A stretch of 64,000 bases of DNA, from assembly GCF_000264995.1 (NCBI RefSeq), contig NW_006767455.1, positions 62,001-126,000 of the forward strand. Direction: 5' to 3'. This stretch comes from Punctularia strigosozonata HHB-11173 SS5. Lineage: Eukaryota; Basidiomycota; Agaricomycetes; Corticiales; Punctulariaceae. The translations under genes were made by a program, and so were the position numbers. The notes under the pieces are model-generated. The model searched no databases. It had not been told where the DNA came from and saw only the letters and a program-made list of their open reading frames with translations. Within the stretch, counting starts at the first letter, position 1, and every line of letters starts with the position of its first letter. Below, one piece after another: positions 12,507-24,712 of the stretch.

Positions 12507-13439
12507 CTAGCTGCACTCCGGGTAGTAGGCGCGCTCGCGCTCGAACGTGCGAGGCTCGTCGGCGGCGAACGGGAGCGGGTCGAGCTCGAACGGGTTGAAG
12601 AAGGCATCGTCGACGTCAACGTAGACGCTCACGAGCGGCTGGCGCTCGGCCGGGAGCGGGACGGACGCCGGGTCGACGACGAGCGCGGAGAGAGACGACG
12701 TCGAGCGACCCCAGGGCGTGAGCGGCGCGTCCGACTCGTCGTCCGAGGTGTCCTCGATCGCGTCGGGCATCGGCAAGTCCGCGTGGTCGTCGGCGGGCGC
12801 ATACGTGAAGGGCAGTGCGTCCGCGTAGGGCGGTGAGATAGAGGCGTCGACGTCGGAACTGAAATAGTTGAAAGAGGTGGCGGGCAGAGGCGGGTACGGC
12901 ACGGGATATTGGTACGGGATAGCGACGGGTGCGGAGGGCGGGCCGAGGAGGTCATCTGAAGACGACGAGGGCGAGGCGAAAGGCGTGAACTCGGCGGTGT
13001 CGTCGTCCTCATCTTCGTCGACGGCCAGCACCGCGACTTGAACGTCTATTTCCGCATCGTTCTCTGCGTCATCGTCATTCAGGTTCTCGAGCAGCGAGTC
13101 GAGCCACTCGTCCTCTGAGCCACGTTTATCGGAAGCTAACAGCGCGTCGACGTCGGGGAACATAAACGACTCCCCGAGGCTGTCTTCGACCTCGTCTTCC
13201 TCGTGCTCATGTTCTTCTTGATGTCCGTCTTGTTCGGGAGCATATGTGCACGTAGCGCTGCACCGCTCCTTATCGGCGACGGCTGGGTGCGAGCGCACGA
13301 TCGAGTTTTTGAGCAGCACCCAGCGGTGGAGGCTGCACGAGTCCTTGCTCCCCGAGCTCGACACCGACTGCAGCTTGCTGCGGGCGAGGGTGGAGAGCGA
13401 GGACGACAGGGACGCGGCGGAGGCGGACAGGGAGGACAT
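12507..13439 (-). CDS. Acidic low-complexity protein of unknown function
   Basis: A single open frame of 310 residues. It starts with a Ser/Ala/Leu-rich stretch (MSSLSASAASLSSSLS), has a short hydrophobic and basic part (LHRWVLLKNSIV) and then long Asp/Glu-rich segments (HEEHEHEEDEVED, NDDDAENDAEID, DEDEDDD) alternating with Pro/Tyr-rich stretches. The core LHRWVLLKNSIVRS followed by acidic regions looks like a conserved basidiomycete hypothetical family, but I cannot name it. The frame is unbroken for more than 900 nt and codon third positions are strongly G/C, both in favour of a real gene. No signal peptide or membrane segment is evident. It may be a nuclear or cytoplasmic acidic regulator; this is a guess from composition only. 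Confidence 0.65.
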   Translation of the reverse strand: MSSLSASAASLSSSLSTLARSKLQSVSSSGSKDSCSLHRWVLLKNSIVRSHPAVADKERCSATCTYAPEQDGHQEEHEHEEDEVEDSLGESFMFPDVDALLASDKRGSEDEWLDSLLENLNDDDAENDAEIDVQVAVLAVDEDEDDDTAEFTPFASPSSSSDDLLGPPSAPVAIPYQYPVPYPPLPATSFNYFSSDVDASISPPYADALPFTYAPADDHADLPMPDAIEDTSDDESDAPLTPWGRSTSSLSALVVDPASVPLPAERQPLVSVYVDVDDAFFNPFELDPLPFAADEPRTFERERAYYPECS

Positions 13440-14359
13440 CTCTCTGGCCTTCGGTAGGCGGGGACGGGAGGGAGAGGGGGCGGTGGCGGGGCGGGGTGGC
13501 GTAGCGAGGCGGGGTGGACCGTATATGCTTGTATGCGCGGGCCTGCGGACATGAATGAAGGAAGGGAGACAACGTGGTAGTCAGCACGCGACTCTTTTAC
13601 GCGAGCGGGAGGGATAGAGTGTGGCGGGGTTTGGCAAAACTACTCACGAAGCAACGGCAAAACGCGGGTGACTATCAGTTGTGTATACGGTATACCAGCT
13701 CGGGGGCGTGCAGGGGATTGCCAGTCTTGGTTGAGACCCGGGGCAATTGGTGGAGCATGCTTGTGTTGTGCCTTCGACGCAGGGCGCGCGCGTGGTGAGG
13801 ACAGACCGGTCTTGCGACGTACGCAGGAGGGGCGGCGACAAGGAATGTCGGACGACGGGGGTGGACGACGGAAGGGGCTTAGACACTCATGACGGCGGTG
13901 GAGGGGAGGAGCGACGAGCTGGAACAGACGCCTGCGACGCTAAATACCGCGCCCGGTCACGTGCTCACCGTAACAAGGGGTGACTCGGCTATTCCGCCGA
14001 CGGTCCAATGGCATCAACGCCCGAGGCCGCCCGACGCGGCTTTCGCCCTTCGCGCTCGGCGATGGCGAGTACCTTCGCGATACGCTTGCGCCCGTCTTGC
14101 GCGAAATCGAACCTCCCCTCCGCGGAACTCACGCCATCCACGGGTTGCCACACACACATATTTCACCGCGCTGGTCCTCCGCGTCATTCACGATCCGTAT
14201 TGCGAGTTTAAATATACACAGCACATTGCAACAACAACGACTCGAACCGATGATTAGTATCATGTCCATGCGAAATCCGAGACAATCGAATCAATAACTC
14301 TGCAGATCTGATGGGCCCCGCGACCAAGGGACAGACAGGTCCCCCTCAATGAGGCGATC
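13440..14359. other. Intergenic region upstream of the acidic protein
   Basis: The part next to 13439 is GC-rich with G runs on the plus strand (pyrimidine runs on the coding strand), typical of a fungal promoter or leader. A palindromic CACGTG lies near 13958, inside gtcacgtgctc. The stretch 13985-14230 has several overlapping short open frames without motifs. The 3' end of the next minus-strand gene is at 14360. No further gene is supported. Confidence 0.4.
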
Positions 14360-17300
14360 TCAGCCGACGTCCATTTGATGGTCCTGACTCTCGTCCTTTT
14401 CCGTCTCCAGGAGCTTCTGCAGCTTTCCCACGCTCTTCGGCTCGAGGTCCCGGGCAACAGCCAGCAGCTGCGCAGCTTTGAGCGCGTCCCCGATGAGCCG
14501 GTACACCTTCGCGAGCTGGAACACAACGTTCGACTCCCCGGGCGACGAGTCGTGCAGGTGCTCCAGGTCCGTAATCGCTTCCTGTAAACACATACGCCAC
14601 GACGACGGAGCACAGCAATCGCAATTAATGTTTCGATCAATGTCAGATCACACGACGACAACAAGGCGCGAGATGAGCCCACCTGGTAGCGCTTCATGCT
14701 GATAAGCATTTTCGCTCGCCGATAACGTGCGAGCGCGTTCTCGGGCGACAGCTGGATAGCCTTGTTGAGATACCTCATCGTGGCTTCCGTATCGTGGCGC
14801 CGCTCCGCACACTGTATTCGAAAAGACGCCGGTGAGCCTTAGATAAACCGCTCCGAGACGGTAAGGAAGCCACATACGATAGCCAAACACGCGACCATAA
14901 CCGCGTTCCCCGGACAGATGTCCGAGGCCCTTTGGTAGTGATACTCCGCCATTCGCAGCTTGTTCGTCTTGAGATAGCACGATCCCAGGCCGTACCTGTG
15001 GGAAAGACGGGAGTAATACATGAGCATCTGCAACCAGACTTCTGCCACGGTTCTGGCGCGGGCCAACCGCCGCGCTCTCGGCACATTGGAGTGCCGCCCA
15101 CGCCGGCGCACAGAAGCGCCCCCTCGGCACACCGCGCCGCCCGACCAGCAGGGATTCGTACGTACCAAGCGGAATAATGGCGCGAATCCGCGCGCAGCGC
15201 CGCCTGAAAGTGCGCCATCGCCTCCTCCACGTTCTCGTCCAGCGTCTCGTGCCCGCTCAGCGCGTGGGCGTACGCGCACCCGGGGTCGAGCTGGACCGCG
15301 CGCCGGAAGCACGTCAGCGCCTGCGCGCGCTCCTTCTGCAGCGAAAAGCAGTTGCCGACCGCGATCCACGTCTGCGGCGCGCGCGGGTCGATCCCGATCA
15401 GCTCCTGCGCGAGGAACGAGAGCTGCACGGGCTTCTGCAGGTGCCAAAGCAGGGTGGAGTACACGTCCATATCCCAGAGCCGGAACGGCTCCAGCGTCCG
15501 CACGGCCTGGAACGCGCGCTCCGACTGAGGGGAAAGGGCAGACGGTTAGTCGCCGCTCGGGCACCGAGATGGGGTGCAAACGGCTCACCGAGGCGTAATC
15601 GGCCCTTTCGTAATGCGCCTTGCCGACCATGGACATGACCCATGGGCTTCGCTGGTGTATTGCGGGAAGCTTCTCGAGCTCTTGTAAGCACAACTTCGTG
15701 TCGTACATGGCCAAAGCACGCGTTGCCCGCGCGAAGAGACGCATTAGGTCGTATATGTAAAGATCAGCCTGCTCCATCAAGTAAGCGTCTTGCGCTGCCT
15801 GCTCGTCTGCTGTTGTCCAAACGGTGGGTGCGGGTGATTCTTCAGAATGGGGCACGGCAGGAGGCGAGGGCGAATACGCATTCTCGCTGCCGGTCTGCAG
15901 TTCCTCGTCACCCTCTGTGTCGTTGGATCGCGTCCGACCATGGACCGCAGGTCTTCTCCGGGTGCTTGTCTGAGGGACGAGAGAGTAAGCTTCACCGGAA
16001 CGCTCGCTATCTTAGAAAGCCATGGAGACTGACCTTGCCAGCCGGCTTACTACCACCGTTCAATAACCGCGTGCTCCTCCGGGTGACAGCCGCCGCAGGC
16101 TCCCGCCCGTTCTTCGCGCTGGCAGCAGCGGCCTTGGGCTGGGAACGACGACCGGATGATGAGAAGATATTAGCAAGCGTCAATGCCGGGCGTGCGCGTG
16201 CCTTTTTCGACGTGTCGTCCGTATCGAGGGTCGAAGGAGGAGTGGGCTTTACGGCGTCCGTCGCGGCGGCGTTCTGTCCGTTTCGTCGCGTCGACGTCTG
16301 GCGCAGCCGCTTGGTCACGGGCCCGGTCTCGTCGGCTGAGGAGAGGGGGCGCGGGGGGACGGGCTGGGGGGCAGGGACGGGCGCGGATGGCTGGGTGTGG
16401 GCGTTGAGAGGGGCGGGAGGAGGGGGCATGATGCCGGCTATGCGGTTGGGGCGGATGGAGGTCTGGATGGAGTTGTCGGGGAGCGATTCGTTGCTATTGA
16501 GCCGTCAGTATTTCCTCATGCTGCACTTTCATATCGTGATATCGAAAACACGTACCCAGGGGTCATTCGAAATGGCTGTAGGGGTTGATTATGGCGCAGA
16601 AAAAGATTCCCGGCTGCGTTCGCGGGCCCTGCAGGAGTGAAGAAGCCAGCGCCTGAAGCAACCGGAACAGGTTGAGCCGGTGGTCTTGTTGGGGGTACCT
16701 CTGATGGAGGACCCTGTTTGACGGGTGGTGGCCGCGTTGGGAAGAGCTCGTCAACTTCCGGCGCTAACCCTGAGGTAGAAAATCAGGTACTTGAAGCTGC
16801 AGAAATGACTGGCATACAGACCTGTTGCGCAAAGGCCCTCGAACGCTTCCCATAGCATCGGGTTATGGGTCAAAGCTTGGCGAAAACTGGGTGCGGCCTG
16901 ATCGGGCAGATGTCCCTTCAGCGCCATCTGCCCTGCGCGACAGTGTAGGACTCCTTCTTCCGGAAAAGCGGCGGCAGTTCTGGGGCCCATAGATGCTACA
17001 GGTCGCGCACCACATTCACTGACATATTTCATTTATATGTTGATCGATCACGTACGGGAAGGGACATAACTGGAGTTCCTCAAGCTCGCCTCGAGGCTCT
17101 CCCTTGCCTGCCTGTACCTCCCGATTGCCGTACAACACTTGGCCTTGAGCTCGTGGCATCCCTGACATACGTCCGTCGGCGCTACATTCACGACACACAG
17201 CGCCGACTGCGTCAGTCCCGCGTGGAAGAGCGCGGTCGCATACAGATGACGCGCGTCATGGTTGTGCTGATCAAGCGCGAAGTACCGCTCCGCATAGAAG

Positions 17301-17401
17301 ATGGCCGACCGATGGAGCCCAGCGTCGACGCAAGACCAGATTAGAGAGCTAAACCGTTGACACAGGTGCGGTACGAAGGCGGGCGTGGCTTCTGGCTGCA
17401 T
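14360..17401 (-). CDS. CDC27: Anaphase-promoting complex subunit Cdc27/APC3
   Basis: Multi-exon minus-strand gene. The first exon (17401 downward) gives an N-terminal APC3 region with helices such as SLIWSCVDAGLHRSAIFYAE and YATALFHAGLTQSAL; the next exons carry a further TPR (AAPSFRQALTHNPMLWEAFE), then a long Pro/Ser/Thr-rich linker with basic clusters (KRLRQTSTRR), and finally a run of tetratricopeptide repeats containing GNCFSLQKERAQALTCF, AYAHALSGHETLDENVEEA, YSAWYGLGSCYLKTNKLRMA and AIQLSPENALARYRRAKML. The order short TPR block, disordered linker, long C-terminal TPR superhelix is that of Cdc27, a scaffold of the APC/C ubiquitin ligase that binds the activators Cdc20 and Cdh1. The tail is acidic and ends at a stop at 14360-14362. 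Exact internal splice sites were not all resolved, but every expected block is present and in order. Confidence 0.92.
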
Positions 17402-18379
17402 GTTGGTCTACGGAAATGGCATAGATGCTGGAAGGGTGTAACAAATCGTCGTATGGCCGCCCTGCAGAGCCCTGAGACGAGAGAAAGTAGTAAGCAGCCC
17501 GTCCCTAGGGCCGATAGAGTTGAATAACGCTCAAGATGAGAGCGGAGAAAGGAAGGGATATTGTAAATGAACGCCGCCCGTATTCACAACGCCCAACCGG
17601 GAAGAACCCGTGGTGGGCTCACGTGATCACCGTGTTCGTGTTTTTCAAGTCCGTTTTCCGCCAAACAGCGCATCATGATCGGATCCACCTGCAAGGTCAT
17701 CCTGCTGTCCTCCTATAAAGCTGGTGCTCGACGCGCAAAAAGGAAAAAATCGGTGACTCTGGGTGAAGATGCTCAGAATGAACGCGGCTGGACGTCCTGG
17801 CTTCAATATCTGGCCTGCATGCGAAAAGAACTAGAAGCTTCGGGCCGGAGATCTCACGCGCCCGGATAAGTATTCTTCGCGGGCAATGACAATGCGTGCT
17901 ATGTCTGTTCGAGGTATTTACATAACAGCTGCGTACAGGGCTGCGCAGGAAAACCAATTCAGGAGGGGATTACACTGATTGTTGAGCAAGGACAATGTAC
18001 CTGAAATCGGTGTACTTTTCGTTGACCGCTCAGTATACATCTCAAGCTCATGACCGGGCGGTACCGGTTACAGCTGGCTGCATATACGTTTCAAACGTCA
18101 CAGGTCCGGGTTCTAGTACTTGGCGGGCTTGCTCGACATCAGCTCTATGGCGGCAATCCGAAGTTCTCCTCGCACGGCCATGCCAAGATAAGTACGGATA
18201 TCGGCTCAGAGTGATGGCCGACAGTACTAACGTTAGGCTCTCATTATATAACGACTGACAAGGTTACATGAGGGGATTGCCCAGAGCAACGACTCAGAGA
18301 TCTACCTGGACTGCAACAAAAGCTTTGAAATGATAAGCCGTTCCTCCGAGACATAACGGAGCAACGTGCATCACTCGAC
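17402..18379. other. Intergenic region between CDC27 and the PP2C gene
   Basis: Nearly 1 kb, containing the promoter of the minus-strand Cdc27 gene and the 3' region of the PP2C gene. A CACGTG palindrome sits near 17620 (gctcacgtgatcac), about 220 bases upstream of the CDC27 start codon, a possible E-box. The open frames here are short and without motifs. Nothing else is supported. Confidence 0.4.
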
Positions 18380-19772
18380 CTAGATACTCCTGACTAAAAT
18401 CGTCGTGTCGTCCATCCACCGTTCCATCATCTCTACCGTCAAATGACTCGAGATCTTCTCTTCGTCTTCACCTCCTAAGGCGTGCCTCAATAGGCCTAAT
18501 GCCTTGTTAGCCCCCTCTGGCACCCCGGCGACAGCCTCCATCCAGTCTGTCGCAAGCTCGCCGACCATCATGTCTTCCTCTTCGTCACTGCGGAGGTCGT
18601 ATAGCCCGTCTGAGCTCATGATCAGGAATCGCTTACGCGGCCGCTCGTCCACGTCCCCCAGATACACGTGCTGCACCTCCGCGACATTCGACAGATACGG
18701 CGGTGACAGATTTCGGGCGATGAACCTGTCGACATCTGCCACTGCGAATTGAAACGGGGGGCCTACGTTCATGAGCAGACGCTCCGTCCAGGATTTGGGG
18801 AACTTGAATTGCAGGTCTCCTACGGCTTTTACCGGAATCAGGATTTCGCCCGCTTCCAATGATCGCAGACATACCTCTGGTCACTGCCATCATACCCAGC
18901 ACTCTGTCATCCACGACGCATTCTGCTTCCCCGGGATGCTCGCCCCTGATGCGTCCGGCCTCTTCGGGGTTCTTTGCATTATGATTGCTGCTGAGAACTC
19001 GGATATCCCACTCCCCTGATTGATCTTGGGTTCCTAGCACTGGGGCATTCGTGTGCCTCTCAGAAATGGACCTCGGAGATGGAATCAAGAGGCTTACCAC
19101 CATCGCAATCTCCTAAGCTTGCGACCCAGAGATTTCGTCCGCTCGGATCCAGAATCGAGATGAGCACCGTTGATCCCTGCTTACAACGCTCCCCCTTCAA
19201 TGTCCTTTCGCCACTATCGTTCAAGATGGCCCTGATCTCCTCCCCGGAGAGGTCAGTTAATGGGTCGATGTCCTCCGGGAAGATGTCGAAGAGGTCTTTT
19301 CCGAGCTGTTCGTCGAACGCTTTGATTTCCTTGACGAGGAGGTTGGATATGAGCGAGACCGTCGATTCGGCCGCGGACGAGCTGGGACTCGCTAACGCCT
19401 TCCGCAGCGCGCGCTCTATCACCGACGGCAGCGTGTTAACCGTGTGCTCGACGGTGTCGTCCCCGGCATGGCCTACGACGATATAATCGTCCCTATTGGC
19501 GCATATTTACACATCGGCTCACCGTCGAATAACCCACAGAATCTCCATACGCCTTCCCCGATCGTCCAATCTTGAGCGACATATCGGTCCTGGTTGCTCC
19601 AGTCCGCGTCCGCGTACGGCTGGAAGGAGACGGCGTCCCAGCCACCGATACTCCGAGCGCCCGACGAATGTGCGAGCTCCACCGACAAATCAGCGTCGGT
19701 GAGTAAAGTGTATGGCCACGGACCGGCACCGGGCCCCCATCCCATATCCGTCCATCCTCGTCTGCGGACCAT
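18380..19772 (-). CDS. PP2C-type protein phosphatase (PDP-like)
   Basis: Spliced minus-strand gene encoding a metal-dependent Ser/Thr phosphatase. Motifs in order: GLFDGHAGDD, formed by splicing across an intron at about 19530-19475 and giving the first metal-binding Asp; VASLGDCDGG; the block VLSSNHNAKNPEEAGRIR followed by EHPGEAECVVDDRVLG, which is characteristic of the pyruvate-dehydrogenase-phosphatase branch; AVTRGDLQFKFP; SSDGLYDL; and the final WMDDTTILV with the last metal-binding Asp pair. The usual TRxxGD motif is shortened to TRGD in the best splice model, with an intron of about 55 bp right after the Arg codon; an alternative acceptor could add residues. No clear mitochondrial presequence is visible: the N-terminus MVRRRGWTDMGWG has three arginines but is short. 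Substrate unknown. Confidence 0.85.
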
Positions 19773-20377
19773 GATTAGTTAGGTGCCCTGCGAGACTGTG
19801 AGGCTAATCAAGTACGAGCGACCGTGTAAATACAGGGAGGACTCGAGGGAACCAAGGATCTACTTATGTCATGGTGCGACCCATACAAGTACCACCGCCG
19901 TGAAAGATCGAAGCCCGGGTAGGTCTTACTACCGGTGTCGAAGGCGGCTCCAGACGTATTGAGACGCTTGTGCACCTTTCATCAAAGAGCGCCCGGTGCC
20001 GTAGTTATGTGATGCGTTCGGTCAATCATCACAAGGCGATGCTGAGCGGACCAGCAGGTGCTGACAGAGGACAGAGATCTGTGGACGCAATTCATCAAAC
20101 CAGCTTTTCAATTCTACCGCATTTGCCCGGCCGACCGACCGGTCGCCGTGTGCTATGCACCAGCTTCGAGTTCTCCGAAGGGGTATATACTCCGGATGCC
20201 GGATTACCAAACGCAGCGAAGTACAAAGAGAGATGGAAAGCATGATCGGCGATCAGCGTTGAAATCCGGTCCTCAGCATGGTATACAGTCATCTGACGGA
20301 GGCTATTGCTACAGTGAATATGCGAAGAAAAGGATACATGGGATAGGGGAGCAGGCGATAGCACCCAGCGCTTGTTA
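19773..20377. other. Intergenic region between PP2C and Atg38-like genes
   Basis: Holds the promoter of the minus-strand PP2C gene and the 3' region of the next minus-strand gene. Short overlapping open frames occur on both strands, but none has a recognisable motif or a start in good context. No regulatory site could be named. Confidence 0.4.
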
Positions 20378-22088
20378 TCATGTCGTCACCGCAGAACCCA
20401 TCCCGATCTGCTCGCGTTCGCCCTTCTCTTGCTCCTCGGCCCTCTCCTCGGCCTCGGGGTCTTCGTCGATACGGTCGCCGACGGCAGCTGTCGCACTTTT
20501 CGCTTGTTTCTTCCGCTTGGCTGATTCCTTCAGCTTCTCCCACCTCTCTCGAAATCGAGTGATCATAGCTTTCTGCAACCATGCGCAAACGGCCGCCGTC
20601 AGCGAGCACTCACGGCAGTCTAATCATTGATGTCGTCACTCACCTGCTTCTCGTTCTCCGACTTGAGCACGCGGACTTCTTCCTCAAGCTCTCGTACTCG
20701 CTTCACGAGCCCGGCTTCTCGATCCCGACCACCTGGACCGGGGATGCCCTGCGGCATCGGAGGCAAGTTGATGTTCAGGGGAGAAATGTCGGGTACCTGC
20801 CCTGGGATCAGGGGTTGGGCTGTCCGTTGAGCCATCATGGACGAAGCCATCGCCCTTTGCGCCTAGATTGGGATGTAAGGATTGACTGCGCATATCAGAT
20901 CATCCAGAGGCGACAGTTCACCTCTTTTCGTGCCATCATCATGCTTTCTCGCAATTGAGCATCCTGTTCCCGTCGCATCTTCATGATTCGCTCAGCAGCC
21001 TCAAGCTGTTTCTGCACCCTCGTCAGATCTTCCTTCAATTGTGCATTCTCTTTGCGAAGGAGGACGGCAGGGGAGGCGGGCGGGGACTCCGAGGTCGAAG
21101 GGATCAGGCAGAAGGATTCCGCCAAATCATCATCTGGAAGGAGTGATCTCAGTTCGGCTTTATCGGTGCGGAACCAGCACGTTGCAGGCTCACCGTCGTC
21201 GATGAAAACTTCTTCAAGATCATCGCGCAGGTCGACCGCGTGTGATGGCTGCTTGGGTGGGGGGAACGTGGTAGCGCTCGATTTAGCCGCGGTCGACCTC
21301 CCCAGCCTGCGCTGTGTCATTCTCGCGCGGGTAGCAGCCATAGGATCTTCGAAGTCTGTATCACTGCTTGAGCTCCCTTCTCGCCCAAGCGGCTTCGTAG
21401 GTTTCGAGGACGACGGGGTCTCCAACGGCGTGGTGGCAAAGGCGAGCGGCCGATCGAATGTTTCCAGTATACCCTCTACATCCTGCAAGCGCTTCCAGAA
21501 CTGATTGAAAGCATCACCAGGGTCATGCGTAGACTGGCCTTTCGTTTAGTTCCGGGATTCTCCGTGAGCAGACAATGAGACTCACCTGCTGCCCAAGGAC
21601 CATGAAAGACTCTTCGACCGTATCTCCGGAGTCCACCAGGCGGTTAACGCGGCTCTGGTCGGGAGAAGTAACGGGCGGTCTGGACCCAGTGGCACTATAC
21701 GGGGAAGCAGCTCGGTTGGAAGTCGAGTTCCTTGAAGGAGGCGGCTTGAACGGAACCCGTGGCAAGGCGGGGTCCTTGCCTTCTTCACGCAGCTTCTCTA
21801 TCTTTCGCTGCGTCTCCCGGGCGACTTTGTTATGCTCGTTGACGAGCATCCTTAGTGTTCGTTTGGCACTCTCGTCGTGAGACTGGTCGACGCAGATCTG
21901 GAAGGCTTGCGCGGCCTTGTAGTGTTCCTCGCTCGCGGGGATGAGGAGGCCTTTGGCCATATAGTCGTCAGCATTAGCGGCGTGCACATGCGCCTTCGGC
22001 GACTGTCATTTAGCCACAGACCAGACGTGTATATCGTAGCATTGCTCACCGTGTTCAACGCCCCAGTGTCCGAAGTTGCGGGTGGCAT
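20378..22088 (-). CDS. MIT and coiled-coil protein, Atg38/NRBF2-like
   Basis: Start MPPATSDTGALNT at 22088, spliced in phase to SPKAHVHAANADDYMAKG. Residues about 14-85 form a three-helix MIT-like unit (AHVHAANADDYMAKG, EEHYKAAQAFQICVDQS, AKRTLRMLVNEHNKVARETQ). A disordered Ser/Pro-rich part follows, then a segment VEESFMVLGQQ, a region DAFNQFWKRLQDVEGILETF, a long low-complexity stretch, and two coiled coils (LLRKENAQLKEDLTRVQKQL and VKRVRELEEEVRVLKSENEK). N-terminal MIT plus C-terminal coiled coil is the layout of Atg38/NRBF2, the subunit that stabilises the autophagy-specific phosphatidylinositol 3-kinase complex I, and the phrase FWxxLxxVE before the coiled coil supports this. The assignment is by architecture; other MIT coiled-coil proteins are possible. 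It is divergent from CCT1, with only 166 bp between the start codons. Confidence 0.6.
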
Positions 22089-22254
22089 GGTTGTGAGCGT
22101 GCGGTAAAGTCGAGGGAGGTGGCATGCCGCATGGGGGAGGCTGTGAGCTGCTACACTGCTCAGAGTCAAGGTTCGCCAAAACGGGCGAAGCGCAGAAAAC
22201 GTCTGGCGCGAACGCGTCTCTTCCACCTCGCTCTACTGCACCTCATTTCGTACG
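22089..22254. promoter_or_regulatory. Shared divergent promoter, Atg38-like / CCT1
   Basis: Only 166 bp separate the two divergent start codons, so both genes must use one compact promoter or promoters that overlap the neighbour. There is no TATA box; the sequence has pyrimidine-rich patches near the CCT1 start (ctcttccacctcgctct). Confidence 0.6.
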
Positions 22255-24325
22255 ATGTTCCAACGCGATCCAAGAGCTGGCGCGTTCCTGGGCGGTGACC
22301 GAGTGTCTGGGCAAGACATACGCGATCAAAATGGTACGCCCAATGAGGTACTGCGTAATGTGAAGGAAGGCTAATATTCGATTCTCTCGATGCATGGATA
22401 GTTATCGCTGCTCAGACGATCGCGAACATCGTGAAGAGTTCATTGGGCCCTCTTGGTCTGGATAAGATGCTAGTGGACAACATTGGAGTGCGTCTCTGCT
22501 CCTCTGCTCCCCCGCGACGATCTGACGTTCGTTACTGCAGGAAGTCACAATATCCAATGACGGAGCTACCATCCTCTCCTTACTCGAGGTCGAAAACCCT
22601 GCCGGCCGCGTCTTTGTGGACCTCGCTCAGAAACAAGACAAGGAAGTCGGCGATGGGACGACGTCCGTCGTGATCATCGCTGCGGAACTTCTTCGGCGAG
22701 CAAACGAGCTCGTCAAAGCCAAGATCCATCCGACCACCATCATCACCGGATATCGTCTTGCCTGCAGGGAGGCATGCAAATTCATGCAAGATCAGCTCAG
22801 TGTAAAGGTGGATACGCTTGGACGGGAGGCTCTGATCAACGCCGCGAAGACTAGCATGTCTAGCAAAATCATCGGCAGGTGCGCATCGACCTCGTATCTC
22901 GCCTTTAAAAACATTTATCATCCCGAATCGCTTAGTGATGACGACTTGTTCGCGCCCATGGCTGTCGATGCGATGCTCGCAGTGAAGACTGTCAATACCA
23001 AGGGCGAGACGAAATACCCCGTGAAGGCCGTCAACGTCCTCAAGGCACACGGTCGCAGCGCTCGGGAATCGATGTTCGTCAAGGGTTATGCACTAAACTG
23101 CACGGTTGCCAGCCAAGGTCGGCACACTAGTTTGGGTTACAGAATCTAAATCTGAGAAATCGTTCACATAGCCATGAAGAAGCGCGTAACGAATGCAAAG
23201 ATCGCATGCTTGGACATCAACCTCATGAAGACGCGGATGCAACTCGGAATTCAGATCCTGGTAGACCAGCCTGAGCAGCTGGAGGAGATCCGTAAACGGC
23301 ACGCTTTCCCCGTTCTCTGTACCATACCTGGCTAACACACGCGAACAGGGAGGCCGAGATCACTTTAGAACGTATCCGCAAAATCCTCGCCGCTGGCGCC
23401 AATGTGGTTCTTACCACGAAGGGCATCGACGATCTCGCGCTGAAGGAGTTCGTCGAGGCTGGCGCTATGGCCGTCAGGCGTTGCCGCAAGGAGGATCTCC
23501 GTCGGATAGCCAGGGCGACAGGCGGCCAGCTGATTTCTAGCATGGCCAACCTCGAGGGCGAGGAGACCTTTGAGGCCTCGTACCTCGGCACTGCGGAGGA
23601 GGTCGTGCAGGAGCGGATTTCGGACGATGAGCTCATCTTGGTCAAAGGAACGAAGGTGGTGAACTCCGCGAGCATCATCCTTCGGGGCGCGAACGATTAC
23701 ATGTTGGACGAGATGGAGCGTTCGCTCCATGATACGCTCAGCATCATCAAGCGTACCCTGGAAAGCGGAAGCGTCGTTCCCGGCGGTGGTGCCGTTGAGA
23801 CCGCGCTCAGCATATACCTGGAGAACTTTGCGACGACCTTGGTCAGTGCTGACCAGATTTTACCTGTATACTAATTGCTGACCTGGACGGGTCGCGCAGG
23901 GCTCAAGAGAACAATTGGCAATTGCAGAATTTGCTTCAGCGCTCCTTTCGATCCCCAAAACGTTGGCCGTGAACGCCGCGAAAGACTCGACCGAGCTCGT
24001 CGCCAAGCTCCGCGCGTATCACAACGCCGCACAGAACGCGCCGACGGGCGATCCGAAGAAGGTGCTCATGCGGCACGGCCTTGACCTCCTCAACGGGGAG
24101 GTGCGGGACAACGTCACCGCGGGCATCCTTGAGCCCACCATCAGCAAGGTGCGCAGTCTCAAGAGCGCGTTCGAGGCCGCTGTCTCGTTGCTACGCATCG
24201 ACGACGCGATCCACTGCATCCCAGGTTTGTCCCTTCACATTTGATTTCGTGTGATATGACGGTTGTTGATGAGTTGCCGGTTCTTCACAGAGCAAAAGGG
24301 TGAGCCAGACCCTCACGGCCACTGA
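22255..24325 (+). CDS. CCT1: Chaperonin CCT/TRiC subunit alpha
   Basis: First exon [26 protein letters not shown] splices to [20 protein letters not shown], the standard N-terminus of the alpha subunit of the cytosolic chaperonin that folds actin and tubulin. ATP-site motifs are intact: [23 protein letters not shown], and near the C-terminus VVPGGGAVE. Other landmarks are [36 protein letters not shown] and [17 protein letters not shown]. Seven introns interrupt the frame, one splitting KR-EAEI and the last joining IHCIP to the tail [11 protein letters not shown] before the stop at 24323-24325. Subunit identity follows from the N-terminus and the KIHPTTI segment. Confidence 0.96.
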
Positions 24326-24712
24326 GTAGCGTAGACTCCTTGTAATACTCATAACACCGGCTCACGAATGACAATTCTGAGCACCTATTCGTTAAAAGAT
24401 AGAACAAGACATGAACGAAGCCGGCAAAGAAGGTGCGAAGCAACGAGCATGCGCTGCAAAGTAGCGATCATGTGACGGATACGCGACTTCGGAGTTCCAA
24501 ACTGCCTCGAGGCCGGAATGTTCGGATGCGTGAGCGCGTCTTGGTTCGTGTTTCTCAAAGCCAACCGCGACGGCCAACGCCCGCTACAGCTTGTCTTCAA
24601 CCTACTCCCCAGCGAGCAACAAGCTGCCGCCTCTTGTTTTCTACACGGCGATCCGACATCTTGCCCTCACCTTGACTGTCATCTAGCCGATCTCTTTCAT
24701 ACAACACCCATC

